From Chitinophagaceae bacterium (GTDB lineage: Bacteria > Bacteroidota > Bacteroidia > Chitinophagales > Chitinophagaceae): 64,000 nt of DNA. The stretch spans positions 124,001 through 188,000 of the forward strand of contig JAFKGQ010000005.1 of NCBI GenBank assembly GCA_017307755.1. Reading direction: 5' to 3'. Position numbers and translations under genes: made by a program. Positions 25,164 to 35,209 of this stretch are shown here, in pieces (position 1 is the first letter of the stretch; the number at the start of each line of letters is the position of its first letter). Under the pieces are notes generated by a model. That model saw only the letters and a program-made list of their open reading frames with translations, ran no database searches and was not told the DNA's origin.

Positions 25164-26576
25164 GTGAAGGTACATTTTATCGCCATCGGCGGGAGCGTCA
25201 TGCATCAGCTGGCTATCGCCCTTAAGAGAAAGGGGTATATCGTGACGGGCAGTGATGATGAGATATTCGAGCCGGCCCGGTCGAACCTGGCGGCGGAAGG
25301 GTTGCTGCCCCCAGCTGAGGGCTGGTACCCCGAAAAAATTCATAATGATCTGGATTCCATCATTTTAGGAATGCATGCCAAGGCGGATAACCCGGAATTG
25401 CTACGGGCTAAGGAGCTGGGACTGGCTATCTATTCCTTTCCTGAGTATATTTATCAGGAAAGCAAGGATAAGACCCGGGTCGTTGTCGGGGGCAGCCATG
25501 GTAAGACTACCACTACCTCCATGATCATGAACGTGTTAAAGAGCGCCGGAAAGGACTTTGACTACCTGGTTGGCGCCCGGCTGGAAGGGTTTTCCCAGTC
25601 CGTGAACATTACCCGGGCGCCTGTGATCGTCTGTGAAGGGGATGAGTACCCTGCCAGCACCCTGGAAAAAAGGCCCAAATTCCATTTCCTTTTTCCTCAT
25701 ATCGCCATCATTACGGGCATCGCCTGGGACCATATAAATGTTTTTCCAACCTTTGAGATCTATTTGGAGCAGTTTAAGATATTTATTGATAAAATCGAGC
25801 CGGGTGGGGTATTGATCTATAACGAAACGGACCCTGTGCTCAAAAAATTGGTAAAAGAGCACCCTTCTTCCGTTAGGAAAATACCCTATGGAATTCCTTC
25901 TCACCGGATAGAAAACGGCATAACTGTTGTAACGCTGGAAGGGCATTCCGGGGCGCTAAAGGTCTTTGGCGAGCACAATTTGTTGAATCTGCAGGCTGCA
26001 TTTCTTGCCTGTAAAGAGCTGGGGGTCGGACCTGATGCGTTTTTGAAGGGTATTACGGCTTTTGGAGGGGCCGCCAAACGACTGGAGCTATTGGGCAGCA
26101 ATGATCACCGTCATATTAATGTATACAGGGATTTTGCTCATGCTCCTTCCAAGGTGAAAGCCACGATGGAGGCTGTCCGAAAACAATTCCCGGACAGGAA
26201 ATTGGTGGCCGTATTGGAACTGCATACTTACAGCAGTCTGAACGAACAGTTCCTTTCGGAATACCAGGGGGCGCTGGACCTGGCGGACAAGGCGGTGGTA
26301 TTTTACTCCCGCCATGCCCTGGAATTGAAACGTCTTCCTCCTTTATCCCCGGAAAAGGTGGCGGCAGGCTTTGGGAAGAATGTCCGGAAAACGGACTCCC
26401 ATGGAAATATAGCCCGTTCTGAGGACCTGGTTGTCCTTAATGAAAAAGAAGAATTACTACAGTGGCTGATGGAACAATCTTACGAAAATGTTAACTTGCT
26501 ACTGATGAGCTCGGGAAATTACGATGGGTTAGATATGATTACATTTGCCGACAAGATAACACAGAAGGGTTTATAA
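25164..26576 (+). CDS. mpl: UDP-N-acetylmuramate:L-alanyl-gamma-D-glutamyl-meso-diaminopimelate ligase
   Basis: The 470 residues are a Mur ligase of the recycling type. The start is MKVHFIAIGGSVMHQLA (GTG codon). The ATP loop is GGSHGKTTTT at 109-118, the central domain has GDEYPAS and AWDHINVFPT, and the C-terminal domain has DFAHAPSKV. Mpl attaches the recovered tripeptide to UDP-MurNAc in cell-wall recycling, in the cytoplasm. It has its own promoter and is followed by an exonuclease gene after 20 bases. Confidence 0.93.
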   Translation: MKVHFIAIGGSVMHQLAIALKRKGYIVTGSDDEIFEPARSNLAAEGLLPPAEGWYPEKIHNDLDSIILGMHAKADNPELLRAKELGLAIYSFPEYIYQESKDKTRVVVGGSHGKTTTTSMIMNVLKSAGKDFDYLVGARLEGFSQSVNITRAPVIVCEGDEYPASTLEKRPKFHFLFPHIAIITGIAWDHINVFPTFEIYLEQFKIFIDKIEPGGVLIYNETDPVLKKLVKEHPSSVRKIPYGIPSHRIENGITVVTLEGHSGALKVFGEHNLLNLQAAFLACKELGVGPDAFLKGITAFGGAAKRLELLGSNDHRHINVYRDFAHAPSKVKATMEAVRKQFPDRKLVAVLELHTYSSLNEQFLSEYQGALDLADKAVVFYSRHALELKRLPPLSPEKVAAGFGKNVRKTDSHGNIARSEDLVVLNEKEELLQWLMEQSYENVNLLLMSSGNYDGLDMITFADKITQKGL

Positions 26577-26596
26577 TAATTACTATCAAAGAAGGA

Positions 26597-27364
26597 ATGC
26601 TACAACTTACACGCCCCCTAGCAATAATTGACCTGGAAACTACCGGGGTCAATTTTGGGACTGACCGCATCGTTGAAATTGCCATTGTGAAGATCATGCC
26701 GGATGGCAAACAACTGGTGAAACGTAAACTGCTGAACCCGGAAATGCCCATATCAGCCAGCTCGGTAGATATACACGGTATTACCAATGAGATGGTGAAA
26801 GACGCTCCCACTTTCAAACAGGTGGCTAACGAACTCAAACAATTCCTGGATAATTGTGACCTGGCGGGGTATAATTCCAACCGCTTTGACATACCCATGC
26901 TGGCGGAAGAATTCCTCCGTATTGGAATGGAATTTGACGGTAAAGGCAGGAGGCTGCTGGATGTGCAAAAAATATTTCATATGATGGAGCAGCGTACCCT
27001 TAGCGCTGCCTATAAGTTCTATTGCAATAAGGAGCTGGAAGGAGCTCATGGGGCTGAGGCGGATGCAACGGCTACCTGGGAGGTGCTGGTGGCGCAGGTG
27101 GTAAAATATCCGCAGCTGGGCACGAATATTGAAACTATATTGAAATATATCGGAGAAGAGCAGGTGGTCGATTTTGCCCGCCGGTTTGTCATGGAAAATG
27201 GGGTAGAAGTGTTCAATTTCGGCAAACACAAGGGCAGGGCCGTTGCGGATATCCTCAAGGCGGAACCGCAATATTACGATTGGATGATGAAGGGCGATTT
27301 CCCTCTTCATACCAAGCAGAAATTAACTGAAATATTTAACCGGACGATGTTAAAAAAGGGCTAA
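26597..27364 (+). CDS. DEDDh 3'-5' exonuclease with C-terminal DUF3820-like segment
   Basis: The 255 residues carry the proofreading-exonuclease signature: Asp12 and Glu14 (IIDLETTG), Asp98 (GYNSNRFDIPML), His151 and Asp156 (HGAEADAT). This matches DNA polymerase III epsilon-type enzymes. The last 50 residues (FGKHKGRAVADI and YYDWMMKGDF) look like the DUF3820 module often attached to such exonucleases in Bacteroidota. It is a stand-alone exonuclease for DNA or RNA repair or processing rather than necessarily the replicative epsilon subunit. Confidence 0.88.
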   Translation: MLQLTRPLAIIDLETTGVNFGTDRIVEIAIVKIMPDGKQLVKRKLLNPEMPISASSVDIHGITNEMVKDAPTFKQVANELKQFLDNCDLAGYNSNRFDIPMLAEEFLRIGMEFDGKGRRLLDVQKIFHMMEQRTLSAAYKFYCNKELEGAHGAEADATATWEVLVAQVVKYPQLGTNIETILKYIGEEQVVDFARRFVMENGVEVFNFGKHKGRAVADILKAEPQYYDWMMKGDFPLHTKQKLTEIFNRTMLKKG

Positions 27365-27403
27365 GGAACCCTTAAGTATAGAGGGGTTTCCCCTTGAATA
27401 TCG

Positions 27404-27411
27404 TATCTTTA
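27404..27411 (+). promoter_or_regulatory. Putative -7 box upstream of the mannosyltransferase gene
   Basis: TATCTTTA matches TAnnTTTG except for the last base and lies 19 bases before the TTG start. No well-spaced -33 TTG was found. Confidence 0.35.
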
Positions 27412-27429
27412 CACTGAACTACCAGCCAC

Positions 27430-28218
27430 TTGGAAAAGATAGTCATTATACCTACTTACAACGAAAAGGATAACGTTGCCAACATTGTGGAAACCATATT
27501 TCTGCTGGATCAGGGTTTCCATGTATTGGTAATTGATGATAGCTCCCCGGATGGCACCGCGGGCATCGTCCGGCAACTGCAGGCAAAGTATGCCGGCAGG
27601 CTTTTCCTGGAAGTACGTCAGGGCAAACTGGGGCTGGGTACGGCCTATATCCATGGATTCAAATGGGCTGTCCGCAACAATTATCAATACATTTTTGAAA
27701 TGGATGCGGACTTTTCCCATAACCCCAAGGACCTGGAGCGTCTTTATGAGGCCTGTAAATACCAGGGTGGGGATGTGGCTGTAGGTTCCCGTTATGTAAA
27801 AGGCGGCGGCAATGTCAACTGGCCCAGGGACAGGATATTACTTTCCAGGGGCGGCTCTATCTATACCCGTCTTATCACCTGGATGCCTGTACAGGATCCA
27901 ACGGCGGGCTTTGTATGCTATCGTAAGGAAGTATTAGAAACCATCAACCTGGACCAGATACGTTTTGTCGGCTATGCCTTTCAGATCGAGATGAAGTTTG
28001 CCGCCTGGAAGCTGGGCTTTACTATAAAAGAAGTTCCCATCATCTTTGAAGACCGCAAATATGGCGTCTCTAAAATGAATAAGGGCATCGTGAAGGAGGG
28101 TATCCTTGGTGTACTGAACCTTCGCTGGCAATCTCTGTTCAAGAACTACCGCAACCGGGTGAAGAACGACGCCCCTCTCCGTCAATTCTCCCAGCAGCCG
28201 ATGGCTGAAAGTAAATAA
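27430..28218 (+). CDS. Polyprenol monophosphomannose synthase (GT2)
   Basis: The 262 residues form a GT-A glycosyltransferase of the dolichol-phosphate mannose synthase type. The nucleotide site is VLVIDDSSPDGT, the DxD metal motif is EMDADFSHNP, and GGNVNWPRDR and EVPIIFEDRKYGVSKM are family signatures. It should make polyprenyl-phosphate mannose at the inner face of the cytoplasmic membrane for glycan assembly. There is no C-terminal membrane domain. The start must be TTG, because an in-frame TGA lies 15 bases upstream with no ATG or GTG between. Confidence 0.9.
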   Translation: MEKIVIIPTYNEKDNVANIVETIFLLDQGFHVLVIDDSSPDGTAGIVRQLQAKYAGRLFLEVRQGKLGLGTAYIHGFKWAVRNNYQYIFEMDADFSHNPKDLERLYEACKYQGGDVAVGSRYVKGGGNVNWPRDRILLSRGGSIYTRLITWMPVQDPTAGFVCYRKEVLETINLDQIRFVGYAFQIEMKFAAWKLGFTIKEVPIIFEDRKYGVSKMNKGIVKEGILGVLNLRWQSLFKNYRNRVKNDAPLRQFSQQPMAESK

Positions 28219-28219
28219 C

Positions 28220-29086
28220 TTGAAGAAAGCATTCATCCAGCTGCATATCGCCGTCCTTCTTGCGGGATTTACGGGTGTTTTAGGCAAGCTGATCACATTA
28301 AATGAAGGTTTGCTCGTTTGGTACCGTCTTCTATTGACGGCTGTCGCTCTATGGCTGCTGGCCTTACTGCAACGCGGCTCTTTTCGTATCCAGCGTAAAG
28401 ATCTCATTGGCATTTTTGGTATTGGCGCCATCGCTGCGCTGCACTGGGTAGCTTTTTATGGTTCCATCAAATACTCGAATGTTTCAGTGGGGTTGTTGTG
28501 TTTTTCGGCGGTGGGTTTTTTTACGGCGCTGATCGAACCGCTGGTATTCAGACACCGGCTGGATTGGATGGAGTTGTTCCTTGGGCTATTGGTCATTGCC
28601 GGTATCTTCCTCATCTTCCAGGTAGATCCCCGTTATAAAACAGGGATCCTTATCGGACTCATATCTTCCTTATTAGGCAGTCTTTTCCCTGTATTGAACA
28701 AACGTGTGCTGGAGCGCGTGCCTGCGGCTACGGTAACCCTTTATGAGCTGACGGGCGGATTTTTCTTTCTCAGCATTTTGTTGCCTTTCTATCTACGCTG
28801 GTTCCCATCCTCAAAGGTATTGCCGGACCTGGGAGATTGGATCTGGCTGTTGGTGCTTAGCCTGGCCTGTACGGTGCTGGCTTTTAATCTTTCCATGAAT
28901 GCCTTGAAACGTCTCTCTGCCTTTACGGTGAACCTCAGCTATAACCTGGAGCCTATTTACGGCATCCTGCTGGCCTTTGCCCTGTTCAGGGAGGATAAAT
29001 ATATGCATGGTAGTTTTTACATCGGGTTTGCGCTGATCTTTCTTTCCATCGGATTGCAGATGGTGAGGCTTTGGAAAAAACAATGA
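28220..29086 (+). CDS. EamA family (drug/metabolite transporter) protein
   Basis: The 288 residues show ten hydrophobic segments in two EamA repeats: AFIQLHIAVLLAGFTGVLGK at the start and TGILIGLISSLLGSLFPVLN in the second half. The start is TTG, one base after the mannosyltransferase stop, so expression is coupled. The inner-membrane carrier has an unknown substrate. It differs from the half-size EamA protein at 13255 in having the full two-repeat form. Confidence 0.88.
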   Translation: MKKAFIQLHIAVLLAGFTGVLGKLITLNEGLLVWYRLLLTAVALWLLALLQRGSFRIQRKDLIGIFGIGAIAALHWVAFYGSIKYSNVSVGLLCFSAVGFFTALIEPLVFRHRLDWMELFLGLLVIAGIFLIFQVDPRYKTGILIGLISSLLGSLFPVLNKRVLERVPAATVTLYELTGGFFFLSILLPFYLRWFPSSKVLPDLGDWIWLLVLSLACTVLAFNLSMNALKRLSAFTVNLSYNLEPIYGILLAFALFREDKYMHGSFYIGFALIFLSIGLQMVRLWKKQ

Positions 29087-29103
29087 GGGCCTCGCGGCCC
29101 TCA
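29075..29103 (-). terminator. Terminator of the minus-strand SusC-SusD-DUF1735 operon
   Basis: TGAGGGCC (29084-29091) pairs with GGCCCTCA (29096-29103) across TCGC. On the minus strand the stem is followed by TTGTTTTTT. The stem includes the stop codon of the convergent EamA gene. Confidence 0.8.
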
Positions 29104-29141
29104 CTTTACACCACAGGGTGGATTAAAACTTACTACTACAA

Positions 29142-30050
29142 CTATCTATAATATTTGTCGATGAGGTATCTGTATGCCGAACCATTGAATACGGAATAGT
29201 GGAACTTATATACTCCGGCGACGGGGTCCGCCTTTAAGATGGTGGGACCTTCCGTCACAGTGATACCGTTGGCCGTCAACTGGCTGGTGACGTCACTGGG
29301 GTTAAGAATAACCTGGAAATCACTCAGCACGCCATTGGTATTGGTAAAGCTCAGGACATATCTGGCGCCCAGGTAATAGCCGCTGGGCACTTCGATCGTT
29401 GTCGGATTGTCGGGTGAAAAAATGGCGGGATGCCCTGTAAAAGAAGAGCTTGTCGGGGATCCGGAGCCGTCATTATTATTCCACCTGGTCCAGTCCCATA
29501 GATAATTACCGGCGATGGGGTTCCCAATGACGTGATAATAAATGGTGCCGAAGTCGCCGCTGATCGTATTTCCTGCTGCGTCTAAAATAGAGATGGGGAA
29601 CATATAGCTTTGGGACGGATCTATTTTTGACGGATATACGATGAAGGAGATCGGGTCTGAATAGTTCTGACCTGCCTTTACAGTGACTTTTGAAACGGTG
29701 AATGAATAGGTGCTGTCCGGGAATTTGGCATATTGGCTGGTGGGATCCAGACCGGTATTGACATCTGCCAGGGCTTTGGCATCATATCCCAGGGTAATGA
29801 CGACGTCCTTTCCAGCTACGTTGGTGGCCGCAAAGTTGATGCGGAAGCGGGCTGTATCCACGGAGTCTGTGCCGGGAAAGGTCAGGGCGGTGGTGGTAAA
29901 ATTTGCCATTCCTCCTTCAGGGATCTGGACGACGGGTTTTAGTCCGGAGAATTCGGTTTCCCCCATCCTGCTCTTGACGCAGGAGCTCAAGAATGCCCCG
30001 CCTGCCAGGGCGGTGAGCAGGAGAAATAATATATTATATCTGGGCTTCAT
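29142..30050 (-). CDS. DUF1735-like surface lipoprotein of the SusC/D operon
   Basis: The 302 residues start with a lipoprotein leader (FLSSC). The mature part has beta-rich, Ig-like stretches: FRINFAATNVAGKDVVITLG, a PDSTYSF... segment and SYMFPISILDAAG. This is the pattern of the DUF1735/BT_3987-type N-terminal domain found on lipoproteins next to SusC/SusD, followed by a second domain with NYLWDWTRWNN. It is probably an accessory glycan-binding surface protein. It is last in the operon, 41 bases after SusD. The family assignment is by pattern only. Confidence 0.7.
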   Translation of the reverse strand: MKPRYNILFLLLTALAGGAFLSSCVKSRMGETEFSGLKPVVQIPEGGMANFTTTALTFPGTDSVDTARFRINFAATNVAGKDVVITLGYDAKALADVNTGLDPTSQYAKFPDSTYSFTVSKVTVKAGQNYSDPISFIVYPSKIDPSQSYMFPISILDAAGNTISGDFGTIYYHVIGNPIAGNYLWDWTRWNNNDGSGSPTSSSFTGHPAIFSPDNPTTIEVPSGYYLGARYVLSFTNTNGVLSDFQVILNPSDVTSQLTANGITVTEGPTILKADPVAGVYKFHYSVFNGSAYRYLIDKYYR

Positions 30051-30091
30051 GATTTTTTTTTTAATTGTTAATGCATGCCGTTGATGTGGGT

Positions 30092-31603
30092 CTAGGGCAT
30101 CCAGAAAATTTTTGAAGCGTGCGCGTCAATGGTTCCTTCCGCACCTACATTTTTTCCGTTGGTGGTGTATTCGCTGGTGGGATACAATACTCTCAACGGA
30201 ATATTGGGACCGTCTTTGTAGGGCGAGACAGAAACAGGAATATCGGCGGGTAGCGTCAGTCGTCTGTAGTCAGACCATGCTTCGAAGGGGGTGATGGTAT
30301 TCATGGCCACCCATTTTTGCCGGATGATGCAGGCGAGCTTTTCGTTGAAATTTGTACAGGCCTGGTAATTTGTATTTTTATTGGCGCTTTGCGCCAGCAG
30401 GTCCGCGGCGGTTTTATCGGGTGTCGAGCCGGGATTCGAAGCATTCAGATATTCGAACGAGGCTTTTACTCCCTTCTCAAAGTTAGTGTTGTCATCACCG
30501 GTGTTACCCAGCCAGCCTCTCAAATTTGCTTCGGTCTGGAGAAAATAGCTTTCGGCCAGACTGATGAGGACGGCGGGCTGGCTCACGGATACCAGGATGC
30601 CCGGGCCAATGGAGGAGGAGCCTGTTCCCGGGATATTGGTCAGGGATCCGAGCACATTACCGATGTAAGGATGGTTGGCATCCGAGGAAGTGGAATAAAT
30701 AAATTTATAGCGGATGTCATTATTGTTCACCAGGAAGGAAATGGAGTACTGGGCGGCTCTCCAATAATCGGCTTGTCCGCCGCTGGTGGGATTACCGGTG
30801 AGGGTTACAAAGTATCCCCACACAGGGCTCTGCTGTCCGGCGGAGCCCGCGTACCCTGGATTGACTGTCGCATCAGCAGTGAGGAACCCGCCGCCGTTGG
30901 CTATTATCTTACCTATCTCCATTTTTATATAAGCGTCCCGTCCACTCATTTGCGATTGACGCATGGCTATCCTGAGCCGGAGCGTATTGGCTAGTGCGAT
31001 CCAATTGGATGTACTGCCTCCAAAGAGTATATCGCTGGTAGCCATAGCCGTAGCGCTGGGGTTTTGCATGTATTTCACGCCGGAATCCAGCTGGAGGGCG
31101 ATGGCTTCGTATACGGCCTGTCCCTTGTCGTATTTGGGCTGGATGGAGGTGGTGCCTTTCAGGGCGTCGGTGTAAGGCACATCATTATACTGGTCTACCA
31201 ACTGCTGAAAAACGAAGGCTTTCATAATCTTTGCCGCTCCCACGTAGAAGGGTTTATTCTGGAGCTTTGCGGATGTCTCCACATAATCGTAATCTTCGAG
31301 GTTGCGATAAAAGGTAGTCCAGCTGCCGGAGTAGGTGTCATTGGTTTGTTTGTAGGAAGCCACGTCGCTGGCGCTGATGGCATAGCTGCCGCTGGGCGCC
31401 CAGTAACCCATCCATCCGCATAAATAGGTGTACCCTGTGAGCTGGGTGCTTACTGTCACTTTCAGCGCATTTGGCAATACCAGCTCTGGGGTGGTATTCG
31501 TAGCCGCATTGGGGTTATTATTGATATCGAAATAATTCTTTGAGCAGCCGGCGCCAAGGATCAGCAATACGGCGGGAATATATAGTTTAATATGCTTTCT
31601 CAT
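30092..31603 (-). CDS. SusD/RagB family nutrient-binding lipoprotein (SusD-like_2 type)
   Basis: The 503 residues have a lipobox LGAGC and then FDINNNPNAATNTTPELVL, the signature of the SusD-like_2 subgroup. Later parts include KAFVFQQLVDQYNDVPYTDAL and a C-terminal IIRQKWVAMNTITPFEAWSDYRR. It pairs with the SusC encoded 39 bases upstream and with the DUF1735-like lipoprotein downstream. No enzyme is in the operon, so the ligand cannot be named. Confidence 0.92.
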   Translation of the reverse strand: MRKHIKLYIPAVLLILGAGCSKNYFDINNNPNAATNTTPELVLPNALKVTVSTQLTGYTYLCGWMGYWAPSGSYAISASDVASYKQTNDTYSGSWTTFYRNLEDYDYVETSAKLQNKPFYVGAAKIMKAFVFQQLVDQYNDVPYTDALKGTTSIQPKYDKGQAVYEAIALQLDSGVKYMQNPSATAMATSDILFGGSTSNWIALANTLRLRIAMRQSQMSGRDAYIKMEIGKIIANGGGFLTADATVNPGYAGSAGQQSPVWGYFVTLTGNPTSGGQADYWRAAQYSISFLVNNNDIRYKFIYSTSSDANHPYIGNVLGSLTNIPGTGSSSIGPGILVSVSQPAVLISLAESYFLQTEANLRGWLGNTGDDNTNFEKGVKASFEYLNASNPGSTPDKTAADLLAQSANKNTNYQACTNFNEKLACIIRQKWVAMNTITPFEAWSDYRRLTLPADIPVSVSPYKDGPNIPLRVLYPTSEYTTNGKNVGAEGTIDAHASKIFWMP

Positions 31604-31642
31604 TGTCGAATAATTTAGAGTGTCACTAAATGATCCGTCTAT

Positions 31643-34600
31643 TCAGAATGTAACTCCCAGGTTGAACCCGATGAACTTGGTAGGCGGCAACTGGTTGATA
31701 TCGGTGGTCCCGATACCGTTGCCGATGGTATTACTGAACTCAGGGTCTGACCATACATTATCCTTTGCTTTCCAGGTCAGCAGGTTCCTGCCTATCACGG
31801 ACACGCTCAGGCCATTGACTATCTTCAAACGGCTGAGAACAGATCTGTCGAAATTGTAAGTCAGGGATATCTCCCTTAATTTCCAGAAGTCCGCGCTGTT
31901 GACATAGCTGCTGCCGGCGGTGTTCCATACATTGGCCCAGAAATAGAGGTTCCCATCCTGTACGTTGACATTGGTGTTGGGTATGTATTTACCGGGCGAC
32001 ACCTGTATCACCGAGTTTGGAATTATAAATGCCTGCCGGCCGGAGGATGCTGAATAGGCTGACACGCCTGTGAAATCCAGGCTGCTGCCAAGCGAGTTGA
32101 ATATGACGGCACCAAAGCGTCCGTCTGCCACGGCAGCCAGTCTAAAGCCTTTATATTGCACGGAAGCGATGAGTCCTATCCGTGTCGGAGGGTTGGTGGT
32201 CCCGAATTTTTTCTGGTTGGGATCCAGTGTGGGATAGCCGGTGGTAGCGCTTACCACGATGTGTCCCTGCGGATCGCGCAGCCAGTCATTTGATTTGATA
32301 ATGGGATAGGGATCGCCTACGGATGCAAAGGAGTTTGAGCCGACGTTTACGTCGGTGAGGCCATAGCCCAGGGTTTTGACGGTGTTCTTGTTGTAAGAGT
32401 AGTTGGCGGCCAGTTCGACGGTCCATCCGGAAACGTTGTCCAGTACTTTACCTTTCAGGTCCAGCTCGACTCCCTTGTTCACCATTTCTCCTGAATTTAC
32501 ATAAGCGGAGGTGAAGCCTGTTGCTGAAGAAATAGTAATTGGGATGGTCTGGTTATTGGTGACTGTATGATAATAGGCGGCGGAGAAGTTTATCCTGCTC
32601 CTGAGAAAGCTCAATTCCATTCCCACTTCTTCATCCGTGCTGAATTCGGGCTTGATATTGGGGTTGGCGAATGCGCCGTTGACCGTATAGCCCGCTATAT
32701 TTCCGAAGGGGAAGCCGGCGCCGGCATTAAAGGTATTTTGCAGCGCATAGGCGCCAATGCTTACCTGGGCGGTCCGGCTATAGGCGCCCCGGAGCTTACC
32801 GAAACTAAGGATGTGATTGTTCCGGAGGCCGGGTAAAGCTTCGGTAAATACAAAGGAGGCGTCCACTGCCGGGTATAGATAAGAGCGATTGGATTTAGCA
32901 AGCAGGGAGGTCCAGTCGTTCCTCAACGATCCGTGCAGAAAGAGGTAGTTGTTGTACCCGACGGTGAGATCACCGAATACGCCCAGCAGTCTCGTCTCTT
33001 CCTTGTATTCGCCTACTATGGGGATACCTAACCGATTGCTGATATTGTAAAAATTGGGTATCACCAGTGTACCGGCGTTGTCTCCCATAAGCCGGAGCGT
33101 ATTGACGACGAGGGACGTACCGGCAATAAGCCGGAAGTCGAACTTTCCTTCCGCATGGTGTATAAATGCCAGGAAATCGCTGGTCAGGCGTTGGTTATAG
33201 CTTGACGCATCGCCTTCCGAAGGGGAGAACTGTTTTACTGAGCTGGGGATATTTCCGGAGTTCAGTGTGTCGGCGATGGCCCATGGTGCAAAAGTGTAGC
33301 CTGCCTGGGTGTATTTATTGTTGTAATCGTTGCGTGCTATACCGGCTCTGTACAGTAATTCGAGCCATTTCAAGGGTTTGAGGTTGAGGGCGAGGTTGGC
33401 TACCAGGTCATTGGATCTTTCATCCAGCCTGGTCTGGTCTATCTGCCACCAGGGATTCCCGTAATAGGCGTTAAAGTAACCATCGGGGCTGGCAAACGGG
33501 TCGGTCTGCCAGTTCTTGTATTTCCGCAGGTTTACGTCTGCCGGGGAGTTGATGATCGTCCAGTATAGGGGTCTGTTCTGGAAATAGGAGCCGCCACCGG
33601 CATAACCTGCTGTCATTGCTGTTGTTCCCCAGGTGAACGGCACACCTGTACCCGGGGTGGTGTTGGTATGTCTAAGGGTATAGCCCAGGGTATAGTCTAC
33701 CCGGAATATGCCGGTGGTCCTGGACCCGTTGAGACGGATGGTATTACGCCGATCGTGGTCTTTGGGAATGACGCCACTTTTATCTACGTCTTCGAAAGAC
33801 ATATAGAACCTGCTTTTGTCGTCCCCTGAGGAATAGGAGATGCCGTTGATCCAGGTGATCCCGTTGTTGAAAAAGCCTTTTTTTGCATTGGGCACAGCGG
33901 CATAACGAATGGAATCCTGTTTGATATAAAAAGAGCCATCGGGTCTGTAGATACGGATGGGAGCGCCGATGGGGACCAACTGACCATTGAAGCGCGGGCC
34001 ATAGTTTTGGTTCTCATACGGAACATACGGTACATAAGGGCTACCGGGTATCATCACCAGGCCGGGGGATGAAATGGCTTCTCCGCCATATTGCCCGAAT
34101 TCATTCTGAAAATCGGCGGTATAAGCGATGGATTCGACCTGGAGTGAACTGTTCAGTCTTATCTCGGGTCTTCCGGCTTTTCCTTTTTTGGTGGTAACGA
34201 TGAGGACCCCGTTGGATGCAGCGGAGCCGTAAAGTGCGGAAGCCGAGGCGCCCTTCAGGATGGTGGAGCTTTCAACGTCGTCAGGATTGATGGAATTCAG
34301 ATAGCTGATGGGCAGTTGTATGTCATCCACTACCAGCAAGGCCTGGTTGTTACCAAGGATAGACCGGTTACCCCTCAGGGTTATACGAACATCGGGTTTT
34401 ACGCCATTGTTCACCAGGTTGATCTGTAATCCGGAGACTTTTGCTGCCAGGCCATTGGCCAGGTTTGTCACTTTTGCCTGGGTCAATTCTTCGGCGGAGA
34501 GCCTGGTAGTAGAATAACCCAGCTCTTTGGGCTGCCGCTTGATACCAAGGGCCGTCGTGACTACGACTTCCGCCAGGTTGGATGCCTGTTTGTCTATGAC

Positions 34601-34876
34601 GATCTCTACTGTTTCGTCAGATCCGGTGATGATAAATGTTTTGGGAGCAAAGTCGACACCTGAAGCGACGATCTTATCGCCTACTTTGGCCTTGATGATG
34701 AAGTATCCGTTCTCGTCGGCGCTTACGCCGTATTTGCCGTTTTCGGATTTGATGGAGGCATATGGCACCGGCAATCCACTTTTGTCGACTACCCGGCCTT
34801 TGAAAGATCTAAGTTGAGCCGCTGCCATTGTAGAAATGAGCAATAGGCCCACTGCGAGGGTTGTTATTTTTCTCAT
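31643..34876 (-). CDS. SusC/RagA family TonB-linked outer membrane protein
   Basis: The ATG at 34876 gives about 1077 residues with a leader ending MAAA before QLRSF; the longer frame to 34924 is not needed. The order is a carboxypeptidase-like domain (FKGRVVDKSGLPVPYASI), a plug (VVVTTALGIKRQPKELGYS, QALLVVDDIQLP, NPDDVESSTILKGASASALY) and the barrel ending GFNLGVTF. It has no STN domain and no sigma/FecR pair, so it is regulated in another way. It heads a three-gene operon. Confidence 0.94.
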   Translation of the reverse strand: MRKITTLAVGLLLISTMAAAQLRSFKGRVVDKSGLPVPYASIKSENGKYGVSADENGYFIIKAKVGDKIVASGVDFAPKTFIITGSDETVEIVIDKQASNLAEVVVTTALGIKRQPKELGYSTTRLSAEELTQAKVTNLANGLAAKVSGLQINLVNNGVKPDVRITLRGNRSILGNNQALLVVDDIQLPISYLNSINPDDVESSTILKGASASALYGSAASNGVLIVTTKKGKAGRPEIRLNSSLQVESIAYTADFQNEFGQYGGEAISSPGLVMIPGSPYVPYVPYENQNYGPRFNGQLVPIGAPIRIYRPDGSFYIKQDSIRYAAVPNAKKGFFNNGITWINGISYSSGDDKSRFYMSFEDVDKSGVIPKDHDRRNTIRLNGSRTTGIFRVDYTLGYTLRHTNTTPGTGVPFTWGTTAMTAGYAGGGSYFQNRPLYWTIINSPADVNLRKYKNWQTDPFASPDGYFNAYYGNPWWQIDQTRLDERSNDLVANLALNLKPLKWLELLYRAGIARNDYNNKYTQAGYTFAPWAIADTLNSGNIPSSVKQFSPSEGDASSYNQRLTSDFLAFIHHAEGKFDFRLIAGTSLVVNTLRLMGDNAGTLVIPNFYNISNRLGIPIVGEYKEETRLLGVFGDLTVGYNNYLFLHGSLRNDWTSLLAKSNRSYLYPAVDASFVFTEALPGLRNNHILSFGKLRGAYSRTAQVSIGAYALQNTFNAGAGFPFGNIAGYTVNGAFANPNIKPEFSTDEEVGMELSFLRSRINFSAAYYHTVTNNQTIPITISSATGFTSAYVNSGEMVNKGVELDLKGKVLDNVSGWTVELAANYSYNKNTVKTLGYGLTDVNVGSNSFASVGDPYPIIKSNDWLRDPQGHIVVSATTGYPTLDPNQKKFGTTNPPTRIGLIASVQYKGFRLAAVADGRFGAVIFNSLGSSLDFTGVSAYSASSGRQAFIIPNSVIQVSPGKYIPNTNVNVQDGNLYFWANVWNTAGSSYVNSADFWKLREISLTYNFDRSVLSRLKIVNGLSVSVIGRNLLTWKAKDNVWSDPEFSNTIGNGIGTTDINQLPPTKFIGFNLGVTF

Positions 34877-35209
34877 GTGCACGCAGTTTTTGTGGTTAAC
34901 TAATAAGGAATAGGATAACCGCAATACTAATTACTGCTTGTAATGGCTATGGCACTTTGATGGAAGATAGGATGGGTTTGCTGTTTGGACGATGTTGGAG
35001 ATTTAAAGATTGGATTGGAATATATTCCTTGATACAAAGGTATATTCATTTTTTATATATAAAAAAATATTTATTTTCTAGTGCGTAATAATAAATTAAA
35101 AAACAATAATTTATGAAAAAATATTATTATTTAAAATAATTAAATTTTCTATTAAACGGGACGATTGGAGGGTAGATAGCTGGTAAAGTTTGGGAGGGGG
35201 AGGGCTTTT
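34877..35209. other. AT-rich intergenic region upstream of the minus-strand susC
   Basis: This 333-base gap has no supportable ORF. The part at 35043-35155 is very AT-rich (runs such as TATATATAAAAAAATATTTA). It carries the susC promoter box at 35035-35042 and probably the end of transcription of the hypothetical gene at 35210. Confidence 0.5.
35035..35042 (-). promoter_or_regulatory. Promoter -7 box for the susC operon
   Basis: TACCTTTG on the minus strand is an exact TAnnTTTG match. The upstream part is an A/T tract without a clear TTG. The predicted leader is about 150 bases. Confidence 0.55.

Noticed and set aside
28811..29104. Minus-strand ORF at the end of the EamA gene
   Set aside because: It runs opposite a clear membrane-protein gene and has no leader, domain or start signal.
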